From contig CAWGIM010000006.1 of the NCBI GenBank assembly GCA_963822615.1, positions 310,001 through 374,000 of the forward strand: 64,000 bases of DNA, given 5' to 3'. The position numbers and the translations under genes were made by a program. The stretch comes from Trebonia sp963822615. GTDB lineage: Bacteria > Actinomycetota > Actinomycetes > Streptosporangiales > Streptosporangiaceae. The notes below the pieces were generated by a model. The model ran no database searches. It was not told where the DNA came from and was given only the letters and a program-made list of their open reading frames with translations. Positions 17,312 through 27,142 of this stretch are shown here, one piece after another (position 1 is the first letter of the stretch; every line of letters starts with the position of its first letter).

Positions 17312-18175
17312 ATGCCAGGTCGACACCAAGCCGCCAGCTCCGCCCGGGTGGGACAGCAGCAGGCGGGACAGCAGTACGCGGGACAGCAGTACCCCCGGCA
17401 GCCGGGCCAGTCCAAGGTTCCGGCCGTCAAGCCCTACTTCTGGGTGGTGAAGCTGCTGACCACCGCGATGGGCGAGGCGGTTTCCGACTACCTGGTGAAC
17501 GACGTCAATAAGTACCTGGCGGTCCTGGTCGGCCTGGTGGCGTTCTCGATCGCGATCACCTGGCAGTTCCGCACCCCGCGCTACCGGACCTGGCCGTACT
17601 GGTCGGCGGTGGCGATGGTGGCGGTCTTCGGCACGATGTGCGCGGACGTGCTGCACATCGTGCTCGGACTGCCCTACCTGGTGTCGGCGGCGTTCTACGC
17701 GATCTGCCTGGCGGTCACCTTCGCCGCCTGGTACCGCTCCGAGGGCACCCTCGACATCCACTCGATCGTGACCCGGCGGCGCGAGGTGTTCTACTGGCTG
17801 GCGGTGATCTTCACCTTCGCGATGGGCACCGCCCTGGGCGACCTGTTCGCGACCACCTTCCACCTCGGCTACCTGGCCTCGGCGTTCGTGTTCACCGCGC
17901 TCATCTGCGTGCCGCTGGCGGCCTGGCGGCTCGGGGTCAACCCGGTGCTCACGTTCTGGACGGCGTACATACTTACCCGGCCGATCGGCGCCTCGTTCGC
18001 TGACTACTTCGGGATGCCGAAGGGCGTCAGTGGCATGGGGCTCGGGCACGGGGCGGTCTCGGTGGTGACGCTGATCCTGGTGCTGGCCTCCTTCGTTTAC
18101 CTGTCGCGGTCGGGGATTGACGCGCCCGAGGACACCCCCGGCCGGCCCGGGCCGGGCCGGCCGGGTAGGTCCTGA
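17312..18175 (+). CDS. COG4705-type membrane protein
   Basis: Integral membrane protein of 287 residues with about seven hydrophobic helices after a 45-residue Gln-rich N-terminus (repeats of QQQAGQQYAGQQY). Three similar helix starts, VVKLLTTAMGEAVSDYLV, VIFTFAMGTALGDLFA and ILTRPIGASFADYFG, show an internal repeat with a conserved small-residue/Asp pattern, typical of COG4705 uncharacterised membrane-anchored proteins. ATG at 17312. The gene stands alone, convergent with glgX (12 bases between stops). Function unknown. Confidence 0.7.
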   Translation: MPGRHQAASSARVGQQQAGQQYAGQQYPRQPGQSKVPAVKPYFWVVKLLTTAMGEAVSDYLVNDVNKYLAVLVGLVAFSIAITWQFRTPRYRTWPYWSAVAMVAVFGTMCADVLHIVLGLPYLVSAAFYAICLAVTFAAWYRSEGTLDIHSIVTRRREVFYWLAVIFTFAMGTALGDLFATTFHLGYLASAFVFTALICVPLAAWRLGVNPVLTFWTAYILTRPIGASFADYFGMPKGVSGMGLGHGAVSVVTLILVLASFVYLSRSGIDAPEDTPGRPGPGRPGRS

Positions 18176-18187
18176 CGCCGACTGCCG

Positions 18188-20353
<2,166 letters not shown>

Positions 20354-20436
20354 GGGGGTGATCTGCCCCCAGCACCGGGGTTCGCACCTGCCAGGCGGGA
20401 ACGTTTACACAACGGAAGCACGGGCAGTTAACGCGC

Positions 20437-20793
20437 ATGTTCGAGGCTGACAACATCCGCGACTGGCGCAACCACGACGTGGTCGACTCAGAGGGTCACA
20501 AGATCGGCACCCTCGAGGCGGTCTACGTGGACACCGGCACGGACAACCCGGCCTTCGGCACCGTGCGGGTGGGGATGATCGGAAGGCACCGGCTGGCCTT
20601 CGTGCCGCTCGAGGGCGCGACCGTGTCGCCTGACCACCTGCGCGTCGCCTACACCAAGGGACAGGTCAAGGACGCCTTCTCGATCGACACCGACGGTGAG
20701 CTGGCGGCCGCGGACGAGGCGACGGTGTTCGGCCACTACGGGATTCCCTACCAGCCGGGTGCCAGCGGCGAGCGCCGCCTGGCCCGTCGCTGA
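20437..20793 (+). CDS. PRC-barrel domain protein
   Basis: A 118-residue soluble protein. Residues 5-75 form a PRC barrel: WRNHDVVDSEGHKIGTLEAV, then GTVRVGMIGRHRLAFVPLEG. The C-terminal 40 residues include a YGIPYQPG segment shared by many actinobacterial PRC-barrel proteins. Such domains usually mediate protein or RNA contacts; no partner is evident. ATG at 20437. The small membrane protein gene follows 15 bases downstream, so both may be co-transcribed. Confidence 0.8.
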   Translation: MFEADNIRDWRNHDVVDSEGHKIGTLEAVYVDTGTDNPAFGTVRVGMIGRHRLAFVPLEGATVSPDHLRVAYTKGQVKDAFSIDTDGELAAADEATVFGHYGIPYQPGASGERRLARR

Positions 20794-20808
20794 CCCCGCC
20801 CGCGCGTC

Positions 20809-20970
20809 ATGGTCGTCTTCCTGCTCCTGGTGCTGGCCGCGGTGGCGCTCGGCATCATCGGCGCGGTCGTCAAGGGGCTGTTCTACCTGCTCGTCATCGG
20901 GGCGGTGGTGTTCGTGCTGGCGCTGATCGGCTTCGGTGTGCGGCTGCGGCGGCGTCCCCCGGTCCGCTGA
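20809..20970 (+). CDS. Small hydrophobic membrane protein (53 aa)
   Basis: ATG at 20809 to TGA at 20968-20970. The peptide starts MVVFLLLVLAAVALGIIGAV and has two hydrophobic segments (about residues 2-20 and 26-44), ending in a basic tail RLRRRPPVR that should stay inside. It follows the PRC-barrel gene closely. Such two-helix basic-tailed peptides are common in actinomycetes and of unknown role. The 3' 77 bases overlap the convergent XRE regulator's variable tail, which lowers certainty. Confidence 0.55.
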   Translation: MVVFLLLVLAAVALGIIGAVVKGLFYLLVIGAVVFVLALIGFGVRLRRRPPVR

Positions 20971-21802
20971 ACCCGGCCGGGTGCCGCTCCCCCGCCTGGC
21001 CGGCCGCCAGCCGGGCGAGCGCGGCGGCGGCGGCCGAGCCGGGCTCGGCGTAGTAGATCGCCAGGATCTGCCCGTTGGTATCCCCCAGCGGCAGCTTCTC
21101 CCGGCGCAGCTCGAGGTGACCGAGGTCGGGGTGGCGCATCCGGAATACCCCGCCGCCGATCGGCCGCACGTCGTGCCGCGCCCACAGCCGCCGGAAGTCC
21201 TCGCTGGCCAGCGACAGCTCGCCGACCAGCTGAACCACGCCCGGATCGTCGGTGTCGGTGCCGATGGACGCCCGGAACGACGCCACCAGGTCGGCCACCA
21301 CCTTGGGCCAGTCGGGGTAGAGGTCTCGCTCGGCCGGGTCAAGGAAGACCGACCGGAGCCGGTTCTCCCCCGCCCGGATGGCCGGCTGCAGCGCCGTCAC
21401 CAGCGGGTTAGCCGCGAGCACGTCGAAGCTCCGGCTCTCCACGAACGCGGGCAGGCTGAGCGCCTGCAGCAGCGCCCGGATCCCGGCCGGCACCGCCTCC
21501 CGGCGCGGGCGCCGGGAGCGCGCGGGCCGGGGCGCGGCCAGGCTCAGCAGGTAGCTGGTGGCGGTCGGGTCGAGCCCGAACACCCCGGCCAGCGCGCTGA
21601 GCACCTGCGACGAGGGGTGGCGGTCGCGCCCCTGCTCGAGCCGCAGGTAGTAGTCGGCGCTGATGCCGGCCAGGGTCGCCACCTCTTCGCGGCGCAGCCC
21701 GGGGGTACGGCGAACGCCCGCCACCCGCAGCCCGACGGCGCGCGGGTCGGTCAGCTCGCGGCGCGCCCGCAGGTACTCACCGAGCGTGTTGGATCCCGTC
21801 AC
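20894..21802 (-). CDS. XRE-family regulator with MmyB-like ligand domain
   Basis: Transcription factor of 302 residues. N-terminal helix-turn-helix: LGEYLRARRE, TPGLRREEVATLAGISADYY, LRLEQGRDRHPS; then the MmyB-like domain (PAFVESRSFDVLAANPL, FLDPAERDLYPDW, LASEDFRRLWARHDVR, HPDLGHLELRREKL). The MmyB domain is thought to bind a small hydrophobic ligand. It is divergent from an aldo/keto reductase (137 bases apart), the usual arrangement in which this family represses a neighbouring redox gene. A second module of the same design lies at 36606-38476. The last 40 residues are low-complexity and overlap the small membrane protein gene. Confidence 0.88.
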   Translation of the reverse strand: MTGSNTLGEYLRARRELTDPRAVGLRVAGVRRTPGLRREEVATLAGISADYYLRLEQGRDRHPSSQVLSALAGVFGLDPTATSYLLSLAAPRPARSRRPRREAVPAGIRALLQALSLPAFVESRSFDVLAANPLVTALQPAIRAGENRLRSVFLDPAERDLYPDWPKVVADLVASFRASIGTDTDDPGVVQLVGELSLASEDFRRLWARHDVRPIGGGVFRMRHPDLGHLELRREKLPLGDTNGQILAIYYAEPGSAAAAALARLAAGQAGERHPAGFSGPGDAAAAAHRSRSAPARTPPPR

Positions 21803-21939
21803 CAGTCCAGGCTATGCGCCCGGCGGCCGGCCAGCCTGGCCCTGCCGCCCCCAGGATGACCAGGGTGCTGCCTGTCGCGGCCGGCCCGGACGAAGCTGAG
21901 GGAACAGCGGCCGTACCGGCCTCACGAAGGAGAAACCAC

Positions 21940-22818
21940 ATGTCATCGGCGACAGCTCTACCGGGCGGCACCTACCAGCTAGGCGACCTGACGGTGACCC
22001 GGGTCGGCTACGGGGCAATGCAGCTAGCCGGGAAGGGCGTGTTCGGCCCGCCCGCCGACCCCGGCGAGGCGGTCGCGGTGCTGCGCGAGGCGGTCGCCCT
22101 CGGCATCACCCACATCGACACCGCCGACTTCTACGGCCCGCACGTCACCAACGAGATCATCCACCAGGCGCTGGCCCCGTACCCGGACGACGTGCACATC
22201 GTCACCAAGGTCGGCGCGGTCCGCGACGAGGCCGGCGGCTGGGTGCACGCCCGGTCCCCCGAGCAGCTGCGCAGGCAGGTCCACGACAACCTGCGGCGGC
22301 TCAAGCTGGACGTGCTGGACGTGGTCAACCTGCGGGTCGGCGGCGGCGACGACGGTCACTCGCCGGTACCCGGCTCGGTCGCCGAGCAGTTCGGCGCCCT
22401 GGCCAAGCTGCGGGCGCAGGGGCTGATCAGGCACCTGGGCCTGTCCACGGTGGACGCCGCCCAGCTAGCCGAGGCGCAGGCGATCGCGCCGGTGGCGTGC
22501 GTGCAGAACTTCTACAACGTGGCCCACCGGGAGGACGACCCGCTGGTCGACCAGTGCGCCGGGCAGGGCATCGCCTACGTGCCCTACTTCCCGCTCGGCG
22601 GGTTCAGCCCGCTCCAGTCCGGCACCCTGGACTCGGTGGCGGCCCGGCTCGGCGTTCGCCCGCTGGCGGTGGCGCTGGCCTGGCTGCTGCAGCGGTCGCC
22701 GAACCTGCTGCTGATCCCGGGCACGTCCTCGGTGGCGCACCTGCGGGAGAACGTCGCCGCGACCGCGCTGACGCTGGACGCGGCCACGCTGGCCGAGCTG
22801 GACACGATCGGCGGCTAG
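21940..22818 (+). CDS. Aldo/keto reductase
   Basis: NADPH-dependent carbonyl reductase of 292 residues, single TIM barrel. Motifs: VTRVGYGAMQLAG at the start, ITHIDTADFYGPHVTNE (catalytic Asp and Tyr), IVTKVGAV (catalytic Lys), RHLGLSTVDAAQL and the C-terminal cofactor site LIPGTSSVAHLRENV. The expected catalytic His region reads DVVNLRVGGG rather than LYQxHxxD, seen in several actinobacterial members. ATG at 21940 with GAAGGAG at 21925-21931. Regulated probably by the divergent XRE protein. Substrate unknown. Confidence 0.9.
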   Translation: MSSATALPGGTYQLGDLTVTRVGYGAMQLAGKGVFGPPADPGEAVAVLREAVALGITHIDTADFYGPHVTNEIIHQALAPYPDDVHIVTKVGAVRDEAGGWVHARSPEQLRRQVHDNLRRLKLDVLDVVNLRVGGGDDGHSPVPGSVAEQFGALAKLRAQGLIRHLGLSTVDAAQLAEAQAIAPVACVQNFYNVAHREDDPLVDQCAGQGIAYVPYFPLGGFSPLQSGTLDSVAARLGVRPLAVALAWLLQRSPNLLLIPGTSSVAHLRENVAATALTLDAATLAELDTIGG

Positions 22819-22842
22819 GCCGGCGGCCGCATCCGCTGTGGG

Positions 22843-23826
22843 TTACGGGATGAAGACGATGCGCCCGGTGGTGGTGCCCGCGCCGAGGCGGCGCAGCCCG
22901 TCGGCCACCTGGTCGAGCGGCAGCCGCTCGGTGACGACGGTGCGGACCGCGCCGGTCTCGGTCAGCTTGAGCAGGTCCTCGTAGTACTCCCGGACCGCGC
23001 TGACCTGCCTGATCCGGTAGGCACGGGCCGACAGCCCGATGATGTCGTAGTTCTTCACCAGGGCGTGGTTCAGCGCGGCGCTGGGGATGTCGCCACTGGC
23101 GAAGCCGACCACCAGGATCCGCCCCTCGAACGCGATGCACTTGGTGGACTTGTAGAAGGAGTCGCCGCCCACCGGGTCGAAGACGACGTCGGCGCCCCGG
23201 CCGCCGGTCACCTCCTTGACCACCTTTACCAGGTCCTCATCGTGCCGGTTGATGACGACGTCGGCGCCGACCTCCTTGGCCAGGGCCACCTTGTCGGCCC
23301 CGCCGACCACGCCGATCACCCGGGCGCCGGCCGCCTTGCCGACCTGGATGGCGCCGGTGCCGACGCCGCCCGCGGCCGCGTGCACCAGCAGCGTCTCGCC
23401 CGCCTGGAGCCGGGCCCGCCGGTGCAGTCCAACCCAGCAGGTCTCATAGGTAACGAAAAACGGCGCGGCCTCGGCGTCGTCAAGCGCCGTGGGCGCGGGC
23501 AGCGCGGCCGCCGCCTCCATGATCGCGTACTCCGCGAACGCGCCGTGCGGCAGCGCGGTGTCGCCGATCACCCGGTCCCCCGGGGCGAAGCCGGTGACGC
23601 CCGCTCCCACCGTGACAACCTCGCCGCACAGCTCAACCCCCAAGGTGAACGGCAGCCCGAAATCCTCCTGGTACACACCCCGGCAGAGCAGAATGTCGGG
23701 GAAGTTGGCGGCGGCGGCGAGCACCCGCACCTGAATCTGCCCGGGCCCGGCCTGCGGGACCTCGATGTCAGTGAACTCGAGAACCTTCTCCGGCTCCCCG
23801 TGCTCCGTCACTTGCCAAGCTTTCAC
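22843..23826 (-). CDS. NADPH:quinone oxidoreductase-type enzyme (zinc-free MDR)
   Basis: Medium-chain reductase of 327 residues that uses NADPH to reduce quinones or enones. GroES-like N-domain (MKAWQVTEHGEPEKVLEF, FPDILLCRGVYQ, LGVELCGEVVTVG) and Rossmann domain with LLVHAAAGGVGTGAIQVGK (about 145-163) followed by DVVFDPVGGD. No structural-zinc cysteine cluster, as expected for this subfamily. ATG at 23826. Monocistronic, convergent with the aldo/keto reductase gene (24 bases between ends). The 330 bases upstream show no clear element. Confidence 0.92.
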   Translation of the reverse strand: MKAWQVTEHGEPEKVLEFTDIEVPQAGPGQIQVRVLAAAANFPDILLCRGVYQEDFGLPFTLGVELCGEVVTVGAGVTGFAPGDRVIGDTALPHGAFAEYAIMEAAAALPAPTALDDAEAAPFFVTYETCWVGLHRRARLQAGETLLVHAAAGGVGTGAIQVGKAAGARVIGVVGGADKVALAKEVGADVVINRHDEDLVKVVKEVTGGRGADVVFDPVGGDSFYKSTKCIAFEGRILVVGFASGDIPSAALNHALVKNYDIIGLSARAYRIRQVSAVREYYEDLLKLTETGAVRTVVTERLPLDQVADGLRRLGAGTTTGRIVFIP

Positions 23827-24157
23827 CGCGCTGCTCCCCTGCCTCGTCGATCAATCTCAACCGGGCGTATAGCTCGTTACCTGGAGCTTTCCCCGTTACT
23901 GATGCAGACTAGGCTGTTTCGCCTGGTTAGCGTGCCTCGAGATGACTGACGAGGAAAGCTCGTATGTAGAGGGTTTAGCATAAGGTAGCTGAACCTTCTG
24001 GGGATGGGACTTAATGCTCCATGAGTATTAATGCCGTCGAATCGCGATCAGCACGGAGGATCCGGTTACCGGCGGGCGGCTGGCGGCCGGCCCGGTACCC
24101 GGTCTCGAGCCCGCCTTCACGGTACAGGCGGCGCTCGGCCCGCTTGAGGACCACGGG

Positions 24158-24544
24158 ATGACCCGGGCCGGGCACCGGCGGGTCGTCCCGATCGTCAGCG
24201 GCCAGGTCAGCGGCCTGCTCGAGGCGGAGATCCTGCCGGGCGGCGCGGACTGGCAGCTCGTCCGGCCGGACGGCACGGTCGACATCGACACCAGGTACTC
24301 GGCCCGCACCGCGGCCGGCGAGTACGTGCACCTGCGGACCGCGGGCGTGCGCAGCGGGCCGCCGCCGGTGCTGGCGGCGCTGCTGCGGGGGGAGCCGGTG
24401 GACCCGGCCGACTACTACTTCCGGCTGGCGGTGCACCTGGAGACGGCCGCGCCGCGGCTGGCCGGGCTGGAGCGGTCGCTGTTCATCGCGTCGGCGGTAC
24501 GCGGCGCGGACAGCGTGGCGTATACCGCCTACCGGGTGACCTGA
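24158..24544 (+). CDS. DUF3237 family protein (start uncertain)
   Basis: Residues 8-128 match DUF3237: RRVVPIVSGQVSG, EILPGGADWQLVRPDG, DTRYSARTAAGEYV, RSGPPPVLAALLRGEPVDP and DYYFRLAVHLETAAPRL. The family is uncharacterised. Similarity continues upstream of the first ATG: in frame from about 24104 the DNA reads LEPAFTVQAALGPLEDHG, the usual family N-terminus. No ATG, GTG or TTG exists in that stretch before a TAA at 24029, although GGAGGA lies at 24055-24060. The native start is therefore mutated, non-canonical (CTG at 24080 is possible) or in another frame. ATG at 24158 is only the first available start. Confidence 0.7.
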   Translation: MTRAGHRRVVPIVSGQVSGLLEAEILPGGADWQLVRPDGTVDIDTRYSARTAAGEYVHLRTAGVRSGPPPVLAALLRGEPVDPADYYFRLAVHLETAAPRLAGLERSLFIASAVRGADSVAYTAYRVT

Positions 24545-24597
24545 GCCGCGGCCGGGCGGCCGCCCGGAGACTGGACCGCGGCCCGGGGCGCCCCGGG

Positions 24598-25329
24598 TCA
24601 GCCCGACCGTTCCTGTGAGGGCGCGCCGGCCACCAGGTCCCGCAGCCGGTTCCAGCGCTCGTTGTAGCGCTCGTTGTAGCGGCGCTGGGCGCGGCCGGCC
24701 CGGCGCGGCCGGCTGGCGTAGCGGTGCACCGCCCACCATGACCCCGGCTTGGCCAGCCGGATCGCCCCCACCAGCGCCACCAGGCCCACCACCAGGCCGA
24801 TCACGCCGGTCACGACCTTGCCCTTGAGCAGGCAGATCAGGCTCAGGACGAAGTTCACGCCGATCGCGGCGACCGACGACCACCACGCCGTGCTGCCGAT
24901 GTTGCCGGTCAGGAAGTTGGCGCCGCCGATCAGCACCCCGGTGATCACCAGCACGCAGAAGATCGCGTCGACCGACTTGCGGCCCTGGTCGGCCCAGTAG
25001 ACGTCCTTCAGGTGCAGCCACAGCGCGAACTCGTCGACGGTGAGGCCGATGCCGGCCCCGAACACCGCCGCCGCGACGTCGAGGGCCGCCCCGCGCGGCT
25101 GCTGGGACACCAGCACGATGCCGGTGCCGATGATGATCAGGATCCCGAACACCTGGTGGTGGATGTGGTTGCCGCCGATGTTCACGTTGCCGAGCCCGGC
25201 CCCCGACCCGCTGCCGGACCGGATCAGCCGGGTCACGACCCGGGTCACCAGGAAGGTGACCAGGATCGCGACAAACATCCACATCATCGGCTGCAGCGTC
25301 AGATCACCCCGCCCGACCTGTACTTTCAC
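24598..25329 (-). CDS. Integral membrane protein with HIHHQVFG motif
   Basis: Membrane protein of about 243 residues with five or six hydrophobic helices. After LTLQPMMWMFVAILVTFLVT come GNVNIGGNHIHHQVFGIL, FGAGIGLTVDEFALWLHLKD and VYWADQGRKSVDAIFCVL, all conserved in a family of uncharacterised actinobacterial membrane proteins. The paired histidines and acidic residues suggest metal or lipid binding, but nothing is established. The C-terminus is basic and cytosolic (repeats of RRYNERYNER). GTG at 25329 is chosen because family similarity starts just after it; the frame is open to an ATG at 25488. Confidence 0.65.
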   Translation of the reverse strand: MKVQVGRGDLTLQPMMWMFVAILVTFLVTRVVTRLIRSGSGSGAGLGNVNIGGNHIHHQVFGILIIIGTGIVLVSQQPRGAALDVAAAVFGAGIGLTVDEFALWLHLKDVYWADQGRKSVDAIFCVLVITGVLIGGANFLTGNIGSTAWWSSVAAIGVNFVLSLICLLKGKVVTGVIGLVVGLVALVGAIRLAKPGSWWAVHRYASRPRRAGRAQRRYNERYNERWNRLRDLVAGAPSQERSG

Positions 25330-25502
25330 CCCCGAGGGGACGGTTACCCGGGAAGGGAGGTGCACCCCGCCGACGGCGAGCAGGTGCGGCGCGCCAACAG
25401 CCCCCACTGCCACGGCACCCTCCCGCGCCTGCCCCGGTGATGCCCGGATTCTACGCTGGTGATACCCCGCCTGGGGTGACCTGATCAACGGGGGGACCGC
25501 GA

Positions 25503-25892
25503 ATGGAACAACGCATCAGCCTGGTAACGCTCGGCGTCACCGACCTCGCCCGGGCCCGCGGGTTCTACCAGGCGCTCGGCTGGGGCGGGGCGCAGCAGCC
25601 AGACGACGAGGTGTGCTTCTTCCAGGCCGGCGGGATGGTGTTCGGCCTGTGGACCGCGCTCGGCGGCCACGGCGCCCCCGGCATCGAGCTGGCGCACAAC
25701 GTGCGCTCACCGGAGCAGGTCGCCGCCCTGCTGACCGAGGCCGAGCGGGCCGGCGGCCGCATCGTCCGGCCCGCCGCGGCGGCGGAGTGGGGCGGGACCA
25801 CCGGGGCCTTCGCCGACCCCGACGGCTACGTGTGGGAGGTCGCGCACAATCCCGGCTGGACGATCGCGCCCGACGGCACGGTGCACATCTAA
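25503..25892 (+). CDS. VOC-family (glyoxalase/bleomycin-resistance-like) protein
   Basis: A 129-residue single vicinal-oxygen-chelate domain: ISLVTLGVTDLARARGFYQA at the start, VCFFQAGGMVFGLW, GGRIVRPAAAAEWGGTTGAF and ADPDGYVWEVAHNPGW at the end. Such proteins act as metal-dependent lyases, dioxygenases or drug-binding proteins; this one belongs to the group with ADPDGYxWE endings and no assigned substrate. ATG at 25503 after a GGGGGG stretch. Divergent from the membrane protein gene, monocistronic. Confidence 0.85.
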   Translation: MEQRISLVTLGVTDLARARGFYQALGWGGAQQPDDEVCFFQAGGMVFGLWTALGGHGAPGIELAHNVRSPEQVAALLTEAERAGGRIVRPAAAAEWGGTTGAFADPDGYVWEVAHNPGWTIAPDGTVHI

Positions 25893-25975
25893 CGCCCGGG
25901 GAACAGCTATGCCCGGGGTAGCGCTAATACCCCGGGCACGGCTGACGGCCGGGCTACGCCGGACCTGAGCCGGGT

Positions 25976-26155
25976 TTACTCGTCGGGGGCCTCGAGGAAC
26001 TCGCGGGCCATGATGCCCATGGTGATGTCGCCAGGCTGGATGGTGGCGGTGGGGTTGGCGGTGGCCATCGGGTTGATCTTCACGAACGGGGGGAGCTCCG
26101 GCTCGGCCCAGATAACCTGCCGCCGCTTGCCGAACCACTGCCTGATCCTGAGCAT
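25976..26155 (-). CDS. Small protein of unknown function (59 aa)
   Basis: ATG at 26155, TAA at 25976-25978. The peptide begins MLRIRQWFGKRRQVIW, continues through a Pro/Ala/Thr-rich centre (NPMATANPTATIQPGD) and ends MAREFLEAPDE. It has a basic, amphipathic N-terminus and an acidic C-terminus. I recognise no family; codon use is normal for the region. The ribosome site is weak. It could be a regulatory peptide or a peptide precursor, but nothing nearby supports either idea. Confidence 0.45.
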   Translation of the reverse strand: MLRIRQWFGKRRQVIWAEPELPPFVKINPMATANPTATIQPGDITMGIMAREFLEAPDE

Positions 26156-26302
26156 GAAACGGATCTACCCGCGTGGGTTGATTTACACGTGTTGGTGCTA
26201 CTTTCATTGCCGCTTTACGGCCCCCTTGCAACCGGCCGTCGCGGCTGCGTGGCGGTAAAGAAGTTGCGGCCGGGGCGCGGGTTTCGGCGTTAGCCGCCTG
26301 AG

Positions 26303-26821
26303 CTAGACGCCGTCACGGGCCGGGGCCGGCAGCGGCCTGACGCCGGCCCGGCGGGCCGCCTCGTTGACCGCGGTCAGGTTCTTGTGCAGCTCCTCCAGGT
26401 CGCCCAGGCTCAGGCCGAGCTTCGCCACCACCGAGGACGGGATCGGCAGCGCCTGCTCGCGCAGCGCGCGGCCGCGCGGTGTCAGGTCGATGCGGAGCTG
26501 CCGCTCGTCCAGCGGGTCGCGCTGCCGGGTGACCAGGCCCGCCGACTCCAGCCGCTTGAGCAGCGGTGACAGCGTCGGGCCGTCAAGCTGCAGCATCTCG
26601 ATGAGCTCCTTGACCGCCAGCGGCGAGCGGCCCCACAACGCCAGCATCACCAGGTACTGCGGGTGGGTCAGGCCCATCGGCTCGAGCAGCGGGCGGTAGA
26701 CGCTGAGCACGCTGCGCGCCGCGATCGACAGGGCGAAGCAGACCTGGCGCTCCAGCACCAGCGGGTCGCCGGGGATCTCCTGGGGGGCGGGTGCGCCCGC
26801 CGTGTCCGCGGTGGTGTCCAT
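26303..26821 (-). CDS. MarR-family regulator, OhrR-like
   Basis: DNA-binding repressor of 172 residues. Its start region LERQVCFALSIAARSVLSVY matches OhrR, whose conserved cysteine at this place senses organic hydroperoxides. The winged helix follows: LTHPQYLVMLALWGRSPLAV, LLKRLESAGLVTRQRDPLDE, RQLRIDLTPRGRAL. The partner peroxidase gene ohr is not adjacent. The divergent neighbour is a tiny membrane protein gene, with a dyad between them (26866-26898). ATG at 26821. The 20 residues before the cysteine region are variable. Confidence 0.85.
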   Translation of the reverse strand: MDTTADTAGAPAPQEIPGDPLVLERQVCFALSIAARSVLSVYRPLLEPMGLTHPQYLVMLALWGRSPLAVKELIEMLQLDGPTLSPLLKRLESAGLVTRQRDPLDERQLRIDLTPRGRALREQALPIPSSVVAKLGLSLGDLEELHKNLTAVNEAARRAGVRPLPAPARDGV

Positions 26822-26865
26822 GACCCCGATGTTAGCCCCTTCAACTATCCATGTATGCTCTAATA

Positions 26866-26898
26866 ATTAGTGCAGTAACGATTCGTTCGTTAACTAAT
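26866..26898. promoter_or_regulatory. Candidate operator between OhrR-like gene and small ORF
   Basis: TAACGA (26876-26881) and TCGTTA (26887-26892) form a perfect dyad with a 5-base spacer, framed by ATTAGT (26866) and ACTAAT (26893). It is AT-rich and lies 45 bases from the regulator start, as expected for autoregulation by a MarR protein. Confidence 0.45.
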
Positions 26899-26957
26899 GT
26901 CGGCCCGGGCAACGACCCGGGGCAGCGGGCTGGAGCGGCGGGCGGGAGGTGAGAGCG

Positions 26958-27050
26958 GTGGGGGTCGGTGTCCTCGTCTTCACCCTGTGCGCGGTGCACC
27001 TGGTGCTTGGCATCGTCGCGTTCGTGTGGATCAGGGTCAGGCACTGGTGA
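26958..27050 (+). CDS. Tiny membrane peptide (30 aa)
   Basis: GTG at 26958 to TGA at 27048-27050, with a strong ribosome site GGGAGGTG at 26944-26951. The peptide starts VGVGVLVFTLCAVHLVLGIV and is essentially one transmembrane helix followed by a basic end (WIRVRHW). It is divergent from the OhrR-like regulator and would share its operator region. Function unknown; the good ribosome site is the main evidence that it is translated. Confidence 0.45.
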   Translation: MGVGVLVFTLCAVHLVLGIVAFVWIRVRHW

Positions 27051-27142
27051 TGACCGCCGCCCGCCCGGCCCGGGAACGGGCGCGGGACGGGCGGCGGTCG
27101 CGGGCAGCACAGCGTCACTCGGGGTCACTCGGGCAGCACTGC

